From Armillaria gallica (taxonomy: Eukaryota; Basidiomycota; Agaricomycetes; Agaricales; Physalacriaceae): 64,000 nt of DNA. The notes beneath the pieces were generated by a model. The model saw only the letters and a list, made by a program, of their open reading frames with translations. It was not told where the DNA came from and did not search any database. The number at the start of each line of letters is the position of its first letter. Position 1 is the first letter of the stretch. Below are positions 48,066 to 58,659 of the stretch, piece after piece. The position numbers were made by a program, and so were the translations under genes. The stretch lies in contig JBANDB010000005.1 in NCBI GenBank assembly GCA_037576215.1, positions 6,076,001-6,140,000 of the forward strand. Direction: 5' to 3'.

Positions 48066-50006
48066 ATGTCGTGGATTGTCCGAGACCCACCTTCTCCCTT
48101 TGCAGATAATTCGTCGAAGCTGAAGGACACACCCCCGACACCGGATGGAAATGCTCTGTCCCATCCGACTCCGACTCCAGTGGCGGTCTCCCTCACCAAC
48201 TTTCTCCCACCTCCGCCTCTCAGGTTGGATTTAGTCGAAGAGCAGTGGTCCACGAATCCGCTCCAAATCAAGTCGACCTTCTCTACCACAGGAACCGGAA
48301 TTCAATCAGTCACCAGCCCTGCGTGCGGCATGGGATGGACTTTCAATCTCTCCCCTGATCTGCCGGCTGAGTCGGCTTCCCGCGGTAGAATGATCAGAAG
48401 GGGTGGGAGGAAGTCGGTCGGGGGACCCAAGAGAGATCCCAATGCCGTTCGAATACTTGCTTCGCTCCGGCCAAGCTCTGCAGGTTTTCAGCCTGGGACC
48501 TTTTCGATTCGAGTGTCGTTTAGGAGGGATGATTGTGTCCTTGCAGTGCTCGATGTTCAGCCGCATTCGGTACTGAAAGGACAGAGCACCATCTCGCTCG
48601 GACGCTGTGATATTCCTCTTCCACCAACACCAACACCAACACCAACACCAACGCCATTGGACGAACTCTTCATTGACGTAGACGTCACCGTATCTCTTCT
48701 ATCAGGCCCAGTAGAAGACCCTCAAAAATTGTCTGTATCGATGACGAAAGCCATCAGAGCCTCGCTCGACGGCAACTTTCCTGTTGACGTCAAATTTATG
48801 CTTTTTTCGCGTAAAAGTGGGGGGACGTCCGTATGTAGACGCCGTCCCATTTATGCGAGCAGCAGCATTTTGAAGGGCCGCAACTCGTTGTTGGATAGCT
48901 GTGGGTTTCGTTTAGGTGCTGCTTTCTTTGATGAGTACTAATATCGCATATTCTTTCTAGATATGAATGGCTCATCGGATCCCCCTTCGCCTGGTGTCCG
49001 CCAGTATCCCTATGATGAAGACAGCGATCTGGAATCTAACTTGGACGAGGATCCCCCTTGCGACGTTCCCGAAATGTCCGACATTACTGCCAGAGAGGAT
49101 CCACTTTCCCGTCCCTTATTTCCAGTCAATATCCCAGATCTAGATACAGCCCAGTCTATGCCACCCGAATCTCCTAGCGGTAAAATATCGCCTGTGCCAT
49201 CGATATTTGACGTAGCCAGTGATTCGTCACCCTTCTCTGTCATTCCTTACGAAAGTTCACCGACCAGGGGCCTTGGCTCTCTGCCGCGCCCCGGAACTCC
49301 CGACAGCATCCGCATGTCTGAGTATGACAAGGCAGAATCTCCGGTGTGTGATGTTCAAGCCGACAAAGTGGAATCTCAAGAGAAAGTTTCGGCGTCTCTT
49401 CCACGCCTGGCATTGATCAATGACGTGGCTTTTAGGACGTACGTACTCCTACACCTCTGTCTGCACAATAATTGACATTAATCCACTGCCCGTTTAGTTT
49501 CCGAGCCTTGATAGTATATATGTATACCAAGGAAGTGGCTTTCATCCCGCTCAAATCCAGTGGTGGGCGCTCGTATAATGTCGGTGATGCGTGTTCTCCC
49601 AAATCGATGTATCGCCTTGCAGTCAAAGTACGACGTTATCCCTTTCTTCTATCAGAGTGTCTGAACCCGTGTACTCTATCTAGGCCAGTCACGAAAGTCT
49701 AAAGAAACACGCATTCGACAACCTACGCTCTCAGCTCACGCCTCAGAACATTATTACGGAAATATTCTCGAAGTTCACTGCAGAGTACGTCATCGGTCTT
49801 TGAAGGTTATTCGTCGGGTTCGCTGATGCGCTCATTATTTTAGTTACCCTGAGATTTTTGAAATGGAACTGACGGTTTTGTTGAACTACTTTACCAATCC
49901 TGCGGTAAGGGATAAGTGGGAAAGGATGATAGACACGGTAGTGAGCGGTCATCTTCCGCGCGGCGCTGACATTTTGAAGAAAGTAACTCGTGCCTTGCGC
50001 ACTTGA
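48066..50006 (+). CDS. BTB-domain protein with N-terminal sandwich-like region and acidic insert
   Basis: Five exons (48066-48900, 48961-49438, 49498-49627, 49684-49784, 49844-50006) sum to exactly 569 codons. Residues 1-50 are Pro-rich and disordered. Residues ~60-200 resemble the MATH-like beta region common before BTB in agaricomycetes (GPKRDPNAVRILASLRP...). A PTPTPTPT tract follows. The BTB fold starts near residue 250 (LDGNFPVDVKFMLFSRK, IYASSSILKGR), is interrupted by ~150 acidic/Ser/Pro residues (YPYDEDSDLESNLDEDPP), and resumes with FRALIVYMYTKEVAFIPL and SMYRLAVK. It ends RALRT. BTB domains dimerise and often recruit Cullin-3 or chromatin partners; no second known domain is present, so the role is open. 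It is the only complete member of a family with at least six relics in the window. Confidence 0.85.
48621..48654 (+). repeat. (CCAACA)n hexanucleotide repeat coding for Pro-Thr
   Basis: About five units encode alternating Pro-Thr between the N-terminal region and the BTB fold. Unit changes would not shift the frame. Confidence 0.8.
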
Positions 50007-50082
50007 TTGATCTTTTGAACCATAATTCTACATATATGTCATTTGTTACCAGCTACGTCTAGAATCATCCGACCACCATGCA

Positions 50083-52702
50083 TCATGCGTCATCTTTTGC
50101 TTCTTGCATTCTAACCCACATACCGCCCTGTCGAACCAAGGTCATCTCAAGCTTGAACGTCAGATGCTTCATATGACTAACCTTTGCGTACATCGTCAAA
50201 TGTAACCCAAACATGATCTTATCCCTTCCTTTCGTCGTTCCGGGAGTCTTGGTCCAACTCTTGGGAGGAATGCTTTCAGCAGGTTGAGCATCCATGGCGA
50301 GGCTGAAGGATGAGAACGTCTGGAGAAGTCGGATAAGATAGTACGAAGCCTCGTTGTATGCAAACTAAAGAGGAAATTTAGGAAGCACTCTCACTGAGAC
50401 TGAATCATTCGTTCTCACCTGTTGGCCGAGGCAAATTCTTGGACCTGCGTTGAATGGGACAAAAATGTATGGATTCGGCGTCAGATATTTATGCAGACGG
50501 CTGTCGAGGAAGCGATCCGGATCGAATTCAAGAGCTAGCATTAGGTATGCATCTGTTAAGTAATATCAAGTGATGTGATTGTTCACCCTACCGTCTGGAC
50601 CCCATAATTCCGTCCGTCGATGCATTAAGAAAACAGAATAGACCACCCTGTGATATTTCGATCGACAAGTTCAGACAGACTAAAGATGAAGCACTTACAC
50701 TGTATCCTTCCGAACATAATATGGTGCCAGCCCTTTGTTCGGAAGGGTGGTCGCTACCTTGGAAGAACTAATACATGTCAGTGTCATAAGACCCCCCGGT
50801 AAGAAGTAATACGGCTTACCGACCATTCGAAGGGCTAGAGGTGATAGGTTTAGCGACTGTCAGTTGCAAAGCAAGTTCACTTACACAGACGGGTACAATC
50901 GCAACGTTTCTTGATCAAAGTGGTCAGAAAAAACTGACAAAGACTCATCAGTGAGCGTACCATTCAGGAATGCTCGCAGATATTTCATATCACGAATATC
51001 CTCATAAGTAGGAGCCCTGGTACCGACCTTCTCGATGATCTCCGATCGTAAACGAGTGGCCATTTCCGGATGTTCGCACATCATATACACGGCGAAAGTC
51101 AAAAGAGAGGCTGTCTAGATTGAATGATATCCGTAAGTGCATTTAAACGAAGCAGTGCTGAAACTTACAGTGTCTCTACCAGCAACCAAGATGTTCACGA
51201 GTTCATCTCGAATTACCTTGGTATCTATAGCCGTCTTTAGCGGAAACCCTGATATTTCACTTGAAGAAAGCGGCACGTACCATTAGTATTCTCCACAAGA
51301 CGGGCCAGTAAGGATATGTTCTCGCCGGACTTATCATCTTCCACCGGCTTTTTGCCTTCGCCCTTTCTATTGAGTGCCTCGACAAGTAGAGGCTCGACGA
51401 ACTCATTAACAACTTGCCGAAGGGGTTTCACTGCATCAGTCTTGAATTCAAAAAGCGGCCAGTACTGCCCCTTCTGTAGGCGAAGAGCACTCTCTTCTTG
51501 CGCAGCTGCGAATGCCTTGACGAAAGTGTTAGACGGATGGTTGACGAAATGGGGGTTGCCAGCCAACGGAGATCCAGCCGGGTAGGGGAGGCCTGCAGAT
51601 GTCGAGTTGACATCATTCCCAAAAAGATACTCGGTAGCGGAATCCAGAGTAAACCGGGCGACAGCATCCTATTGTGGCTATTAGAAGGGCGGCGTATGCA
51701 CAGACCTTCTGGGTCACTAACCTGAAAATCGACCGGATACCCTTCCCTCAATCTCGACTTGATTTGGGAGATCGTACTGAGGGCATGTCTCTCGAAGTTG
51801 TCAAAATCTGAAATTCGGTCCTTGTTGAAGAGAGGTCTCGTCATCGTCCGATGAAATCTAACGGGTTGTTGAGCATAAGTAGAAAGAGAACTCAGTGTAT
51901 ACTCACTTCCAAATATCACCTATTGCACATCATCTCTGAGTATTTACGTATGAAATGTTGAGTGCGAAAGACTCTTACCATCGGAGTTAAAAATGCCGGC
52001 ACCAAGAAGAGATTCCGCGGCAACATAGAAGCTTTGGCCTAGAGTTGAACGTCAATGACGAAACCGCAATCTAGCGAGTGGTCCCAGACCTTTTTCAAAG
52101 TCTTGAAACTGAGTCGCGAGGAGGGCCTGAACATCTTTTAGATGAATGTAATACAAGGTAGAGGTAACCGTCACGTACCTTGATGTGTTCTGGCTCGGTT
52201 GTAAACATCTTGTGTCACCGTTAAAGTAAGAAACGCGCACAGGCCATCACCACTGACCTGCTTCTCTGAAAAAAAATTGAAAGTAAAGGTGTGTCCGTAT
52301 TCTTCGCTCCACTTCTGAAATACTTCTTCTAATAGAAACGGGTGGTCAGCTCTTAAGTCCTCAGAGTATTTGAAACGAAAACAAACCCGGATATCCATTC
52401 TTGAAGCTGTCTGACGTTTTCCGTAAGATAGAGATACTGCTTCCTTGGACGCCAGGTACCATGATAGCGCCTTGGGCAGCAGCATCCCGTTCAACGGTAA
52501 AACTTGTGAAGTAGTTGCGAACCATGGCAAAGATAAGTTGCGCGGCTAAAGGGACGACAAAGAAAATCCATGACGGAAGAATAAGACCGGTCGGCAGCAA
52601 TAAGCTTTGGAGTGCCCAAAAAGTTGAACAGGGTAGCAGTACGACGAAGAAGAGGGTTTTGGACAGAAAAATGAAGCCAGGTGGTAGGAATGTGATAGTC
52701 AT
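50083..52702 (-). CDS. Cytochrome P450 (CYP63/CYP52-like), copy 3
   Basis: Same exon order as copies 1 and 2, more diverged. Anchor exon [39 protein letters not shown]-helix NILVAGRDT then [21 protein letters not shown]-helix ETLRLYPSV with the Glu codon split by a phase-1 intron (AATG|...|AAACG near 50.93-50.96 kb); [18 protein letters not shown]; heme loop [14 protein letters not shown] near 50.43 kb; stop at 50083-50085. No lesion found. An in-frame upstream ATG at 52733 would add ten residues. It converges with the complete BTB gene (77 bases between stops), so their transcripts may overlap. Confidence 0.85.
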
Positions 52703-53050
52703 GATAAGTGAGGACGAGACGCAACCAGCAACCATCTTATTAATATGGTGATGAGTGATACTGTTGCTTACGATCGTTCCAGGGCCCGGGGGTGCAAGTA
52801 ATCTGGATGACTGAACGCTTCCAAGCATTACAAGTTCCGAGAGTATGTGATAAAGCGGCTTGACAGACTATCCAAGTATAATCATTACGTCCTCGGTTCC
52901 ATAGTTTTCGGTTTTAAGTATTACCGTGCTCCGGTTACTGGACATAGACGATGGCTCCAAGCTAATATGCGCTAAAATTGAACTTAGCCAAGAAAAGGTG
53001 GTCAGTAACTAGGCAACAACAATGACATAAACTCCACACTCGGTTGCATG
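52703..53050. other. Upstream region of P450 copy 3
   Basis: No coding sequence beyond the alternative P450 start. Scattered similarity to 34.8-35.6 and 40.3-41.0 kb. Confidence 0.4.
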
Positions 53051-53476
53051 TAAGGTAGGGCTAGGGTGAGAACGGGGTCATCACATGATTTACACGTGGT
53101 ATTTGTGACAAAAACTACTATTTTTCGAACTCCTCTATCGGTATCGAGTTTTCAGGGAAAAGCTCTTGGTTACTGCCTTGAATAGGGTATTCTTGAGGTC
53201 GTAACAGAGCCAAAATAATTTATTTTATCGATTCGCAGGAGGAGATACATTTCTTATATCTGATTGCCAAATTGGGTCATCAGACAAGTGGTCAACTGTT
53301 GGTACGGAACTGCTTCAGATATATTTTTGGGGTTCAAGATGAATGTATTTCTCATAAATATATGCACAACCATTGAGTAGACGCGCGAAACTGACCGCCG
53401 ACACGTCGCTTAATGAGGATGTCACGCAATGTCACAAATCTCGTGATGACCCCGTTCTCACCCTAGCCCTACCTTA
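53051..53476. mobile_element. MITE with perfect 34-bp terminal inverted repeats (Tc1/mariner-like TA target)
   Basis: Left end 53051-53084 begins TAAGGTAGGGCTAGGG; right end 53443-53476 is its exact reverse complement, ending CCCTAGCCCTACCTTA. If the outer TA on each side is the duplicated target, the element is 422 bp with 32-bp repeats starting AGGTAGGG. A second inverted pair lies inside (ATTTGTGACA at 53101-53110 and TGTCACAAAT at 53430-53439). No ORF of note inside. It is AT-rich in the middle. The TA duplication suggests mobilisation by a Tc1/mariner-type transposase elsewhere in the genome. Confidence 0.85.
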
Positions 53477-54135
53477 TGTAAGGAAACATTGTCCGTGAGC
53501 AGAAATATCTGCCCCAGAGAGCTTGAATCGCCATTATACCCCCACAAGATCCGGGAAGCTCAACTCTGCGAATTTGCATCTTTGGGACCATCTAAACGTA
53601 AGATGTTTGTTTGATAATTACACATTGTGAAGAGTGGAAGATCTCTCAGTCTTGCAAACCAACCTCGACGCGCCGATGACGATGACGCATTCTGGAATTC
53701 TTGAATGCAGGAAGATGGAGGGAGTACCAAACAAATCATGACTCATCGCACAATGCAGAACGCGTCGTGGATCAGTCACGTGCGACTGTTCAACGGCCTT
53801 ACATAATACATACAACGACAAATCATCAACCCTCTGACTGTCACGGTCAGTGAACGCAAAAATCCTACAAATGAATTCACTCTTCAAAGTTGTCCGTGAA
53901 GCAGCCACAAATAACCAGTTTCTCATGTGACGGGGAATCCTCACGAAAGAAATGTGGACTTAGTGCAATGCCGGCACGACCCCGGCTGCTTATCTGCGGC
54001 GATTGCCTCAGCTAAGTTTGGGGTGTGGAATACTGGTTCCACATCTGACCACTACTAGCAGGCTTCCGGTCCGACTGATCCACGGACTTATCTGTTTCCC
54101 ACCAGCATCGTGAACTGTTATCTTGATTTTTTGCA
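53477..54135. other. Upstream region of MYND copy 4
   Basis: No gene. Contains blocks similar to the upstream region of MYND copy 3 (CAGTTTCTC near 53912, TCCGACTGATCCA near 54070). Confidence 0.4.
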
Positions 54136-56322
54136 ATGAATCTAGCGGCGGCATCCTCTGCCGCGAAAACTACTCCCCGAGCATACCTAGGGGATATGTT
54201 TACATTACCTGGGGATTACGAGTTGCCCGATCTGTCCTTGGTTCGGAGCCAGGCTGCTAAAGGTGAATTTTGTTATCTAGTAACTGTACACCTTATTCTG
54301 ACCTGTGGCAATGATCAGTTATCCAACTCGCACGGACTCCCATACCGCCCCGCGAGACTATTGACTCCCTTCCAACGGGATTGTGGTATGAATCCAAGCT
54401 TCCCGAACTCTTTGAGTTTAGCTATTTCTGCTCTATCGATGACGGTAAGTTTGAATTTCCAGAGATATATCTCTCTCTCTTATAGCGTACAGTTCCAGAG
54501 GATATTTTGCCACCGTGTATTTGGGCTCTCGAATGGTGGATTCGCGCCCTTCTGGAAGCCTCGGACGAGCAACTGAAGCCCTTCACCCGATCTGTGGAGC
54601 GCGGGAAAAATACTCCCGTAGCCGTGGAGACGCAACGTTTCGTATTTGTAAAGTGTTCCGCCATAAAATGTAGTCTTCTCCGTGTACTGACTATCAAATA
54701 TATAGCTTAAAATTTGCCGATTTAAGGTGACCGAACACTTTCTGTGAGTATAATTTTGGCGTAGCACTTCACCTCTGACTCCTTGACAATGAACTTTAGT
54801 CACCCGCAAATCAACCAACCACTGGAAGCTCTCTACCATATTCGATGTTCAATGGAGGCTGCCAAAGAGCGCGGTGGAACCTCTGATCTATACAATACAA
54901 ACCCGTGCGTGTCCGTAATCTTAGCTGCCTCGTTCCTATATTTACCCTTTTTTAAAAGAGGGCTGTACATATCGTTTGCTGTATGCCTCGCACGTTCTAG
55001 AATAGACGATGTTGAAGCAAAAACAAGTTTATCACGTATCATTCGTGATCCAACCTTCGATGCAGGCTCTGGAACTACTGCGCATCATGTCCAAGCAAAG
55101 GTGTATCTTGCCCGTGTATTTCGGAGGCTTGGAGAAGATAGCGAAGCGCATAAACTGTATGTGGAGTCGTGGCCTCTAGTATCAATGATCTCTGATAAGA
55201 CTTTAGAGAGGTATGGCTGGTCAAATGGTTCAAGAAGCATCCACATACATTCAATAACACCATTCTCATACACATGTTCACCACCGACATCGATCCAGCC
55301 GTGGATCCTGTTTTCACAGGCCTGGGTGGATTGAAATGGCTGAATCATAGGAAGGCGACAGTGAAGACGATAATGCGCCAATCTAAGAACTGTTGCAACT
55401 GCAGCGCCAGCGAAGCTCAAGTGAAATTGTTGAAATGCTTGCAATGCCAGCATGCATTGTACTGGTCAGTGTTGTTTTCTTCCAGAATACGAAATTCTGA
55501 AACGATTGCTCTAAGCTCTAAAGAGTGCCAGAAAATGAACTGGCCCTACCACAAGTATATCTACCATTATATGCACTTTATGAATGTGCTCACCGCATAC
55601 CTGAACAATGCAGGGTATATTGCAGGTGATTGCATCGGCTTGATCATGAGATATATCATATGATGTTAATAAAAATTTCAGGCAGCAGGCTGAACAATTC
55701 AAGAAAATAGCAGAAGTCGAGAGAATCAGTGCTTCCGCGGCACAAAAATTACGAGACTGGACCGATTACAGAGATAATACCAGGCCGGAAATGATAGAGT
55801 GCTTTGCTCATGCTCTTGGTCTAGCGCGCGATGCATCACGAGGCCGGACACACATCGTATATCAGGAAGTCGAGTATGTCCCGTCCATAAAGAATCGGCT
55901 GGATAGGTTCAGGAGCAAAAGAATCGGAGTTTTCAAATTCGAAGATGTCTGGCAAGATCTTGGATCCAGATGGGGCCTAGATCCTGACGAAGGGAGGATG
56001 CGCATCCGCCAGATGCTCGACGAGTTTGATCACAAGTGTGGGAATGTGTGCTTCGGGGGCAAAACGCAAATTCCCATCTTTAATTTGATTTTCTCAGCCA
56101 ATATTCATGACGAAGTATACCTCAAAATGCGTGCGTTGTTCCTCTCTCCTGAAAAATCTCTTGCAATGTTACTTTCCAATTTTAGTTACTATCCCGCAAG
56201 GGGCGTTAGTATCCATCCGACCGAGATCGGACTGGAGACAGGATGCGAATGTGAAAGGTGAACCACCTGCCCACATCAAGTTGAGCGACGGAAAAATTCT
56301 GGATGCGGAGTTTATCTTTTAA
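54136..56322 (+). CDS. MYND zinc-finger protein, copy 4
   Basis: All exons were traced: 54136-54262, 54319-54444, 54493-54647, 54706-54743, 54800-54904, 54959-55156, 55207-55464, 55516-55554, 55614-55625, 55682-56130, 56186-56322. They sum to 1,644 nt, exactly 548 codons (547 aa), with phase agreement at all ten introns. The finger is CCNC-x11-CLQC-x5-C-SKE-C-x7-H-KVY-C (residues ~315-360), split over four exons. Before it is a helical region (FAVCLARSRIDDVEAKTSL, VYLARVFRRLGEDSEAHKL), possibly TPR-like. After it is a ~190-residue family region (CFAHALGLARDASRGRTHIV) ending KILDAEFIF. No SET or other catalytic domain. Likely a cytoplasmic or nuclear adaptor; function unknown. Confidence 0.9.
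55614..55625 (+). other. 12-nt microexon of MYND copy 4
   Basis: Intron 55555-55613 (59 nt) ends AATGCAG; intron 55626-55681 (56 nt) starts GTGATT and contains an in-frame stop. The exon supplies Val-Tyr-Cys between split Lys and Arg codons, completing H-x3-C. Confidence 0.85.
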
Positions 56323-56690
56323 AGGTACGAGTCAAATCATAATCATCGACTACGCGTGTTGCTACTAACGCTGATGCCTCGCGTGTACAGATGTTGACGA
56401 GTCATACTTTACAAATTGCAGTCCCAGTGGGAATTGACGAGTTTCAAACAAATGTAATAGTACCACATCATGTACACGATTTCAACAACAAATTTCGATG
56501 GCAAGGTAGAATGGGCCTATTCCTCGGAGTCGTGGAGCCGTCGAACCACCGTTTCAAGGTGTAGCAATGGCGACTGGTCTACAAGCAGACATGCCCGTGA
56601 AACGGAGGGCATATGGTGAATTGAAATTTACCGGACGCGTCTCATACGAAGGAAGACTAGCCCAGCATCAAAAAAAGAGAGGGAAGATGT
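56323..56690. other. Intergenic between MYND copy 4 and the basic protein
   Basis: No coding segment. A short forward frame at 56567-56779 has no support. Confidence 0.35.
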
Positions 56691-57483
56691 CTATAAGCTC
56701 CCCAAGAAATATGCCTCACTTCGCCAATCATATCTCAGAAACGCAAGGTCTCCATGAAGATACTTTTCCCTCAAATTAGCAGGACTAATCATGGCCTCGC
56801 AAAGCATTTCTTCCAACCAGCCCGCCAACACACGGACTGGATCCAGTACGACTCGAACTCTCTCTATCTCGCTCTCAGTACCCCTCGAATTCAAAACAAC
56901 ACGTTCTTGCTCACGCAGGCACTGCTCGAGGGAAGACACCTCTAGAACCGCGTCGTCGAGGAGACTGCGAAAGCCTTGGGGGCGATCGAGAGTGACGCTT
57001 CGTTGATACTCCTGATACAGGATGTCGGCGTAGCGTTGTGGCGAGCCCAGTGTAAGTATTGTGACCCTTGCGGAGAGGCGATCAACTTGGTTCATTGCTT
57101 CAGTCAGTGACGTATAGTGCCTGTAAAGCAAACAATGTGTTTACAGACGACACTTTTGAGAAAGAAGCACGTACTGGGTGTGTGGGTATCTGATATTCGC
57201 CTCAACTTCAACGGGCTGTGTCCCTTGTAGATTGTCCAGCAGCTCAAGACTAGGATTTGGTAAGAAATCGCGTCACCAAGGAGAAAGGACGACTTACCTG
57301 CTCTCATTCATTCGGCTCTTCTTCTGTTTATAAGTCTCCCTCCGTCTTTGGTTGATCAAGTTGCGACGCCTACAGACAAAAGGGTCAGCAAGGAGACAAT
57401 ACACGTAAAAAAACACTGTACTTTGCATAGCTGCGACGACTACTGGCGTTATGCGCAGCTCGACGTTCTTCAGTAGTATCCAT
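56691..57483 (-). CDS. Small basic protein with acidic/coiled C-terminus, copy 2
   Basis: Exon 1 is 57422-57483, starting MDTTEERRAAHNASSRRSYA; the next gives KRRNLINQRRRETYKQKKSR; after acceptor CCTAG|TCTTGAG it reads SLELLDNLQGTQPVEVEAN. The last exon starts HYTSLTEAMNQVDRLSARV, contains RSVTLDRPQGFRSLLDD and ends at 56691. Conservation with copy 1 is strong in the basic block and in the last exon, and all splice sites are kept, so both copies are probably expressed genes. Family not recognised; a DNA- or RNA-binding role is only suggested by the basic N-terminus. Confidence 0.65.
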
Positions 57484-58659
57484 TCGAAGGGAAGAAAGCC
57501 AACTCTTGAGTAGCCGAAGGTCGCAATAAATACTCCCTCAGACGAGAAGCGAAATGCATTCTTCCTATAAAATATATATTTGATGGGCCTACCGGATACG
57601 TATCATAGTCTATAGGCTATTATACGTATAATAGTACCTGATTGTCAAGTGAGTATGCAGAATCCGCTGTAATTACAGCGCAACCCAGTTTGCAGAGTTC
57701 CCCGTAACTACAGGACGGTGGCGTCTGTATTTTTCTGAGATATACTTTGTATACCGCGATAAATTGTGTTCTGCATATCGTAGGGGAGGCTCCTGTCACT
57801 TCGGGAAAATGAAAATGACGTATTTGTATTTTTCCCGTCCCACGGTCCTTCCGTAAGTTGCCCTTCGGTCCGTCTAGATTCGAGAACACCATGGGATGGA
57901 AACTAAAGCGACCGGAAGATCAAGCACTATAGGTACCAGGCGAAATGCGATTATCGCCGGAGACATGGTTCATACCGAGGTACTCGAGTAGAAAAGTCCC
58001 CTGTGTGCTGACAGCCGCCGCACACACGAGGCAGCAAGGATAGTGAAAATGGTAACGCAAGTGGACAGAAAGAGCGGGTATAGAGAGCAGGTTCGAGGAA
58101 GTGGGAGGACGAGATTCTGTTCGCCAAATGCCGGCAATCGTGCCTCCTCCGAGTCTTTCGGGGCTGCCGCTCTCTGGCGTCTCTCAATCTAAAGCATTTG
58201 TCAAACCTTCTCTCACAAAGAGGTAGTATCCATTTCCCCTTGAACGACGGGTCGTGGATTGGTTTTGGACCAGGAAAGGGGATGGCGGAGGATGGCGGAG
58301 AAAAACCCGGAAAAACCAGGCCACGTGCACTTCATTTGTTAAGTTAAATAAAGCACGCCGCGACATTGGCGATATAGAGCTGCATATAAGACACCATTTT
58401 TCTGCTCTACCCCCATCTTTGGAAATGATTAATGTTGATGAATTCAGTAGGCAGTAACTCTGCATAAGATGAGATTAAGCGTGGTTCTATTGATGGGTAT
58501 GTATGTATGCGATGAGTAATAATTTACATGTGGCAGTGCTTGTGGGAGTCGACGAGTTTCGAAAAGATGTTGTGCAACATCCTGTATATCCGTATCTCGC
58601 ATGCCCAAGCTGTGCCGCGTTATGCAGTGATGCAGATTTCGCCACGTGTTACTGTTTCA
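57484..58659. other. Intergenic, nothing recognised
   Basis: Short overlapping frames on both strands with no domain and no copy elsewhere in the window that I can see. The proximal part should hold the promoter of the basic-protein gene. Confidence 0.35.

Noticed and set aside
55516..55600. MYND finger lacking its last cysteine in all copies
   Set aside because: This arises only when the intron 55555-55613 is read as coding. With the microexon the ligand is present in every copy.
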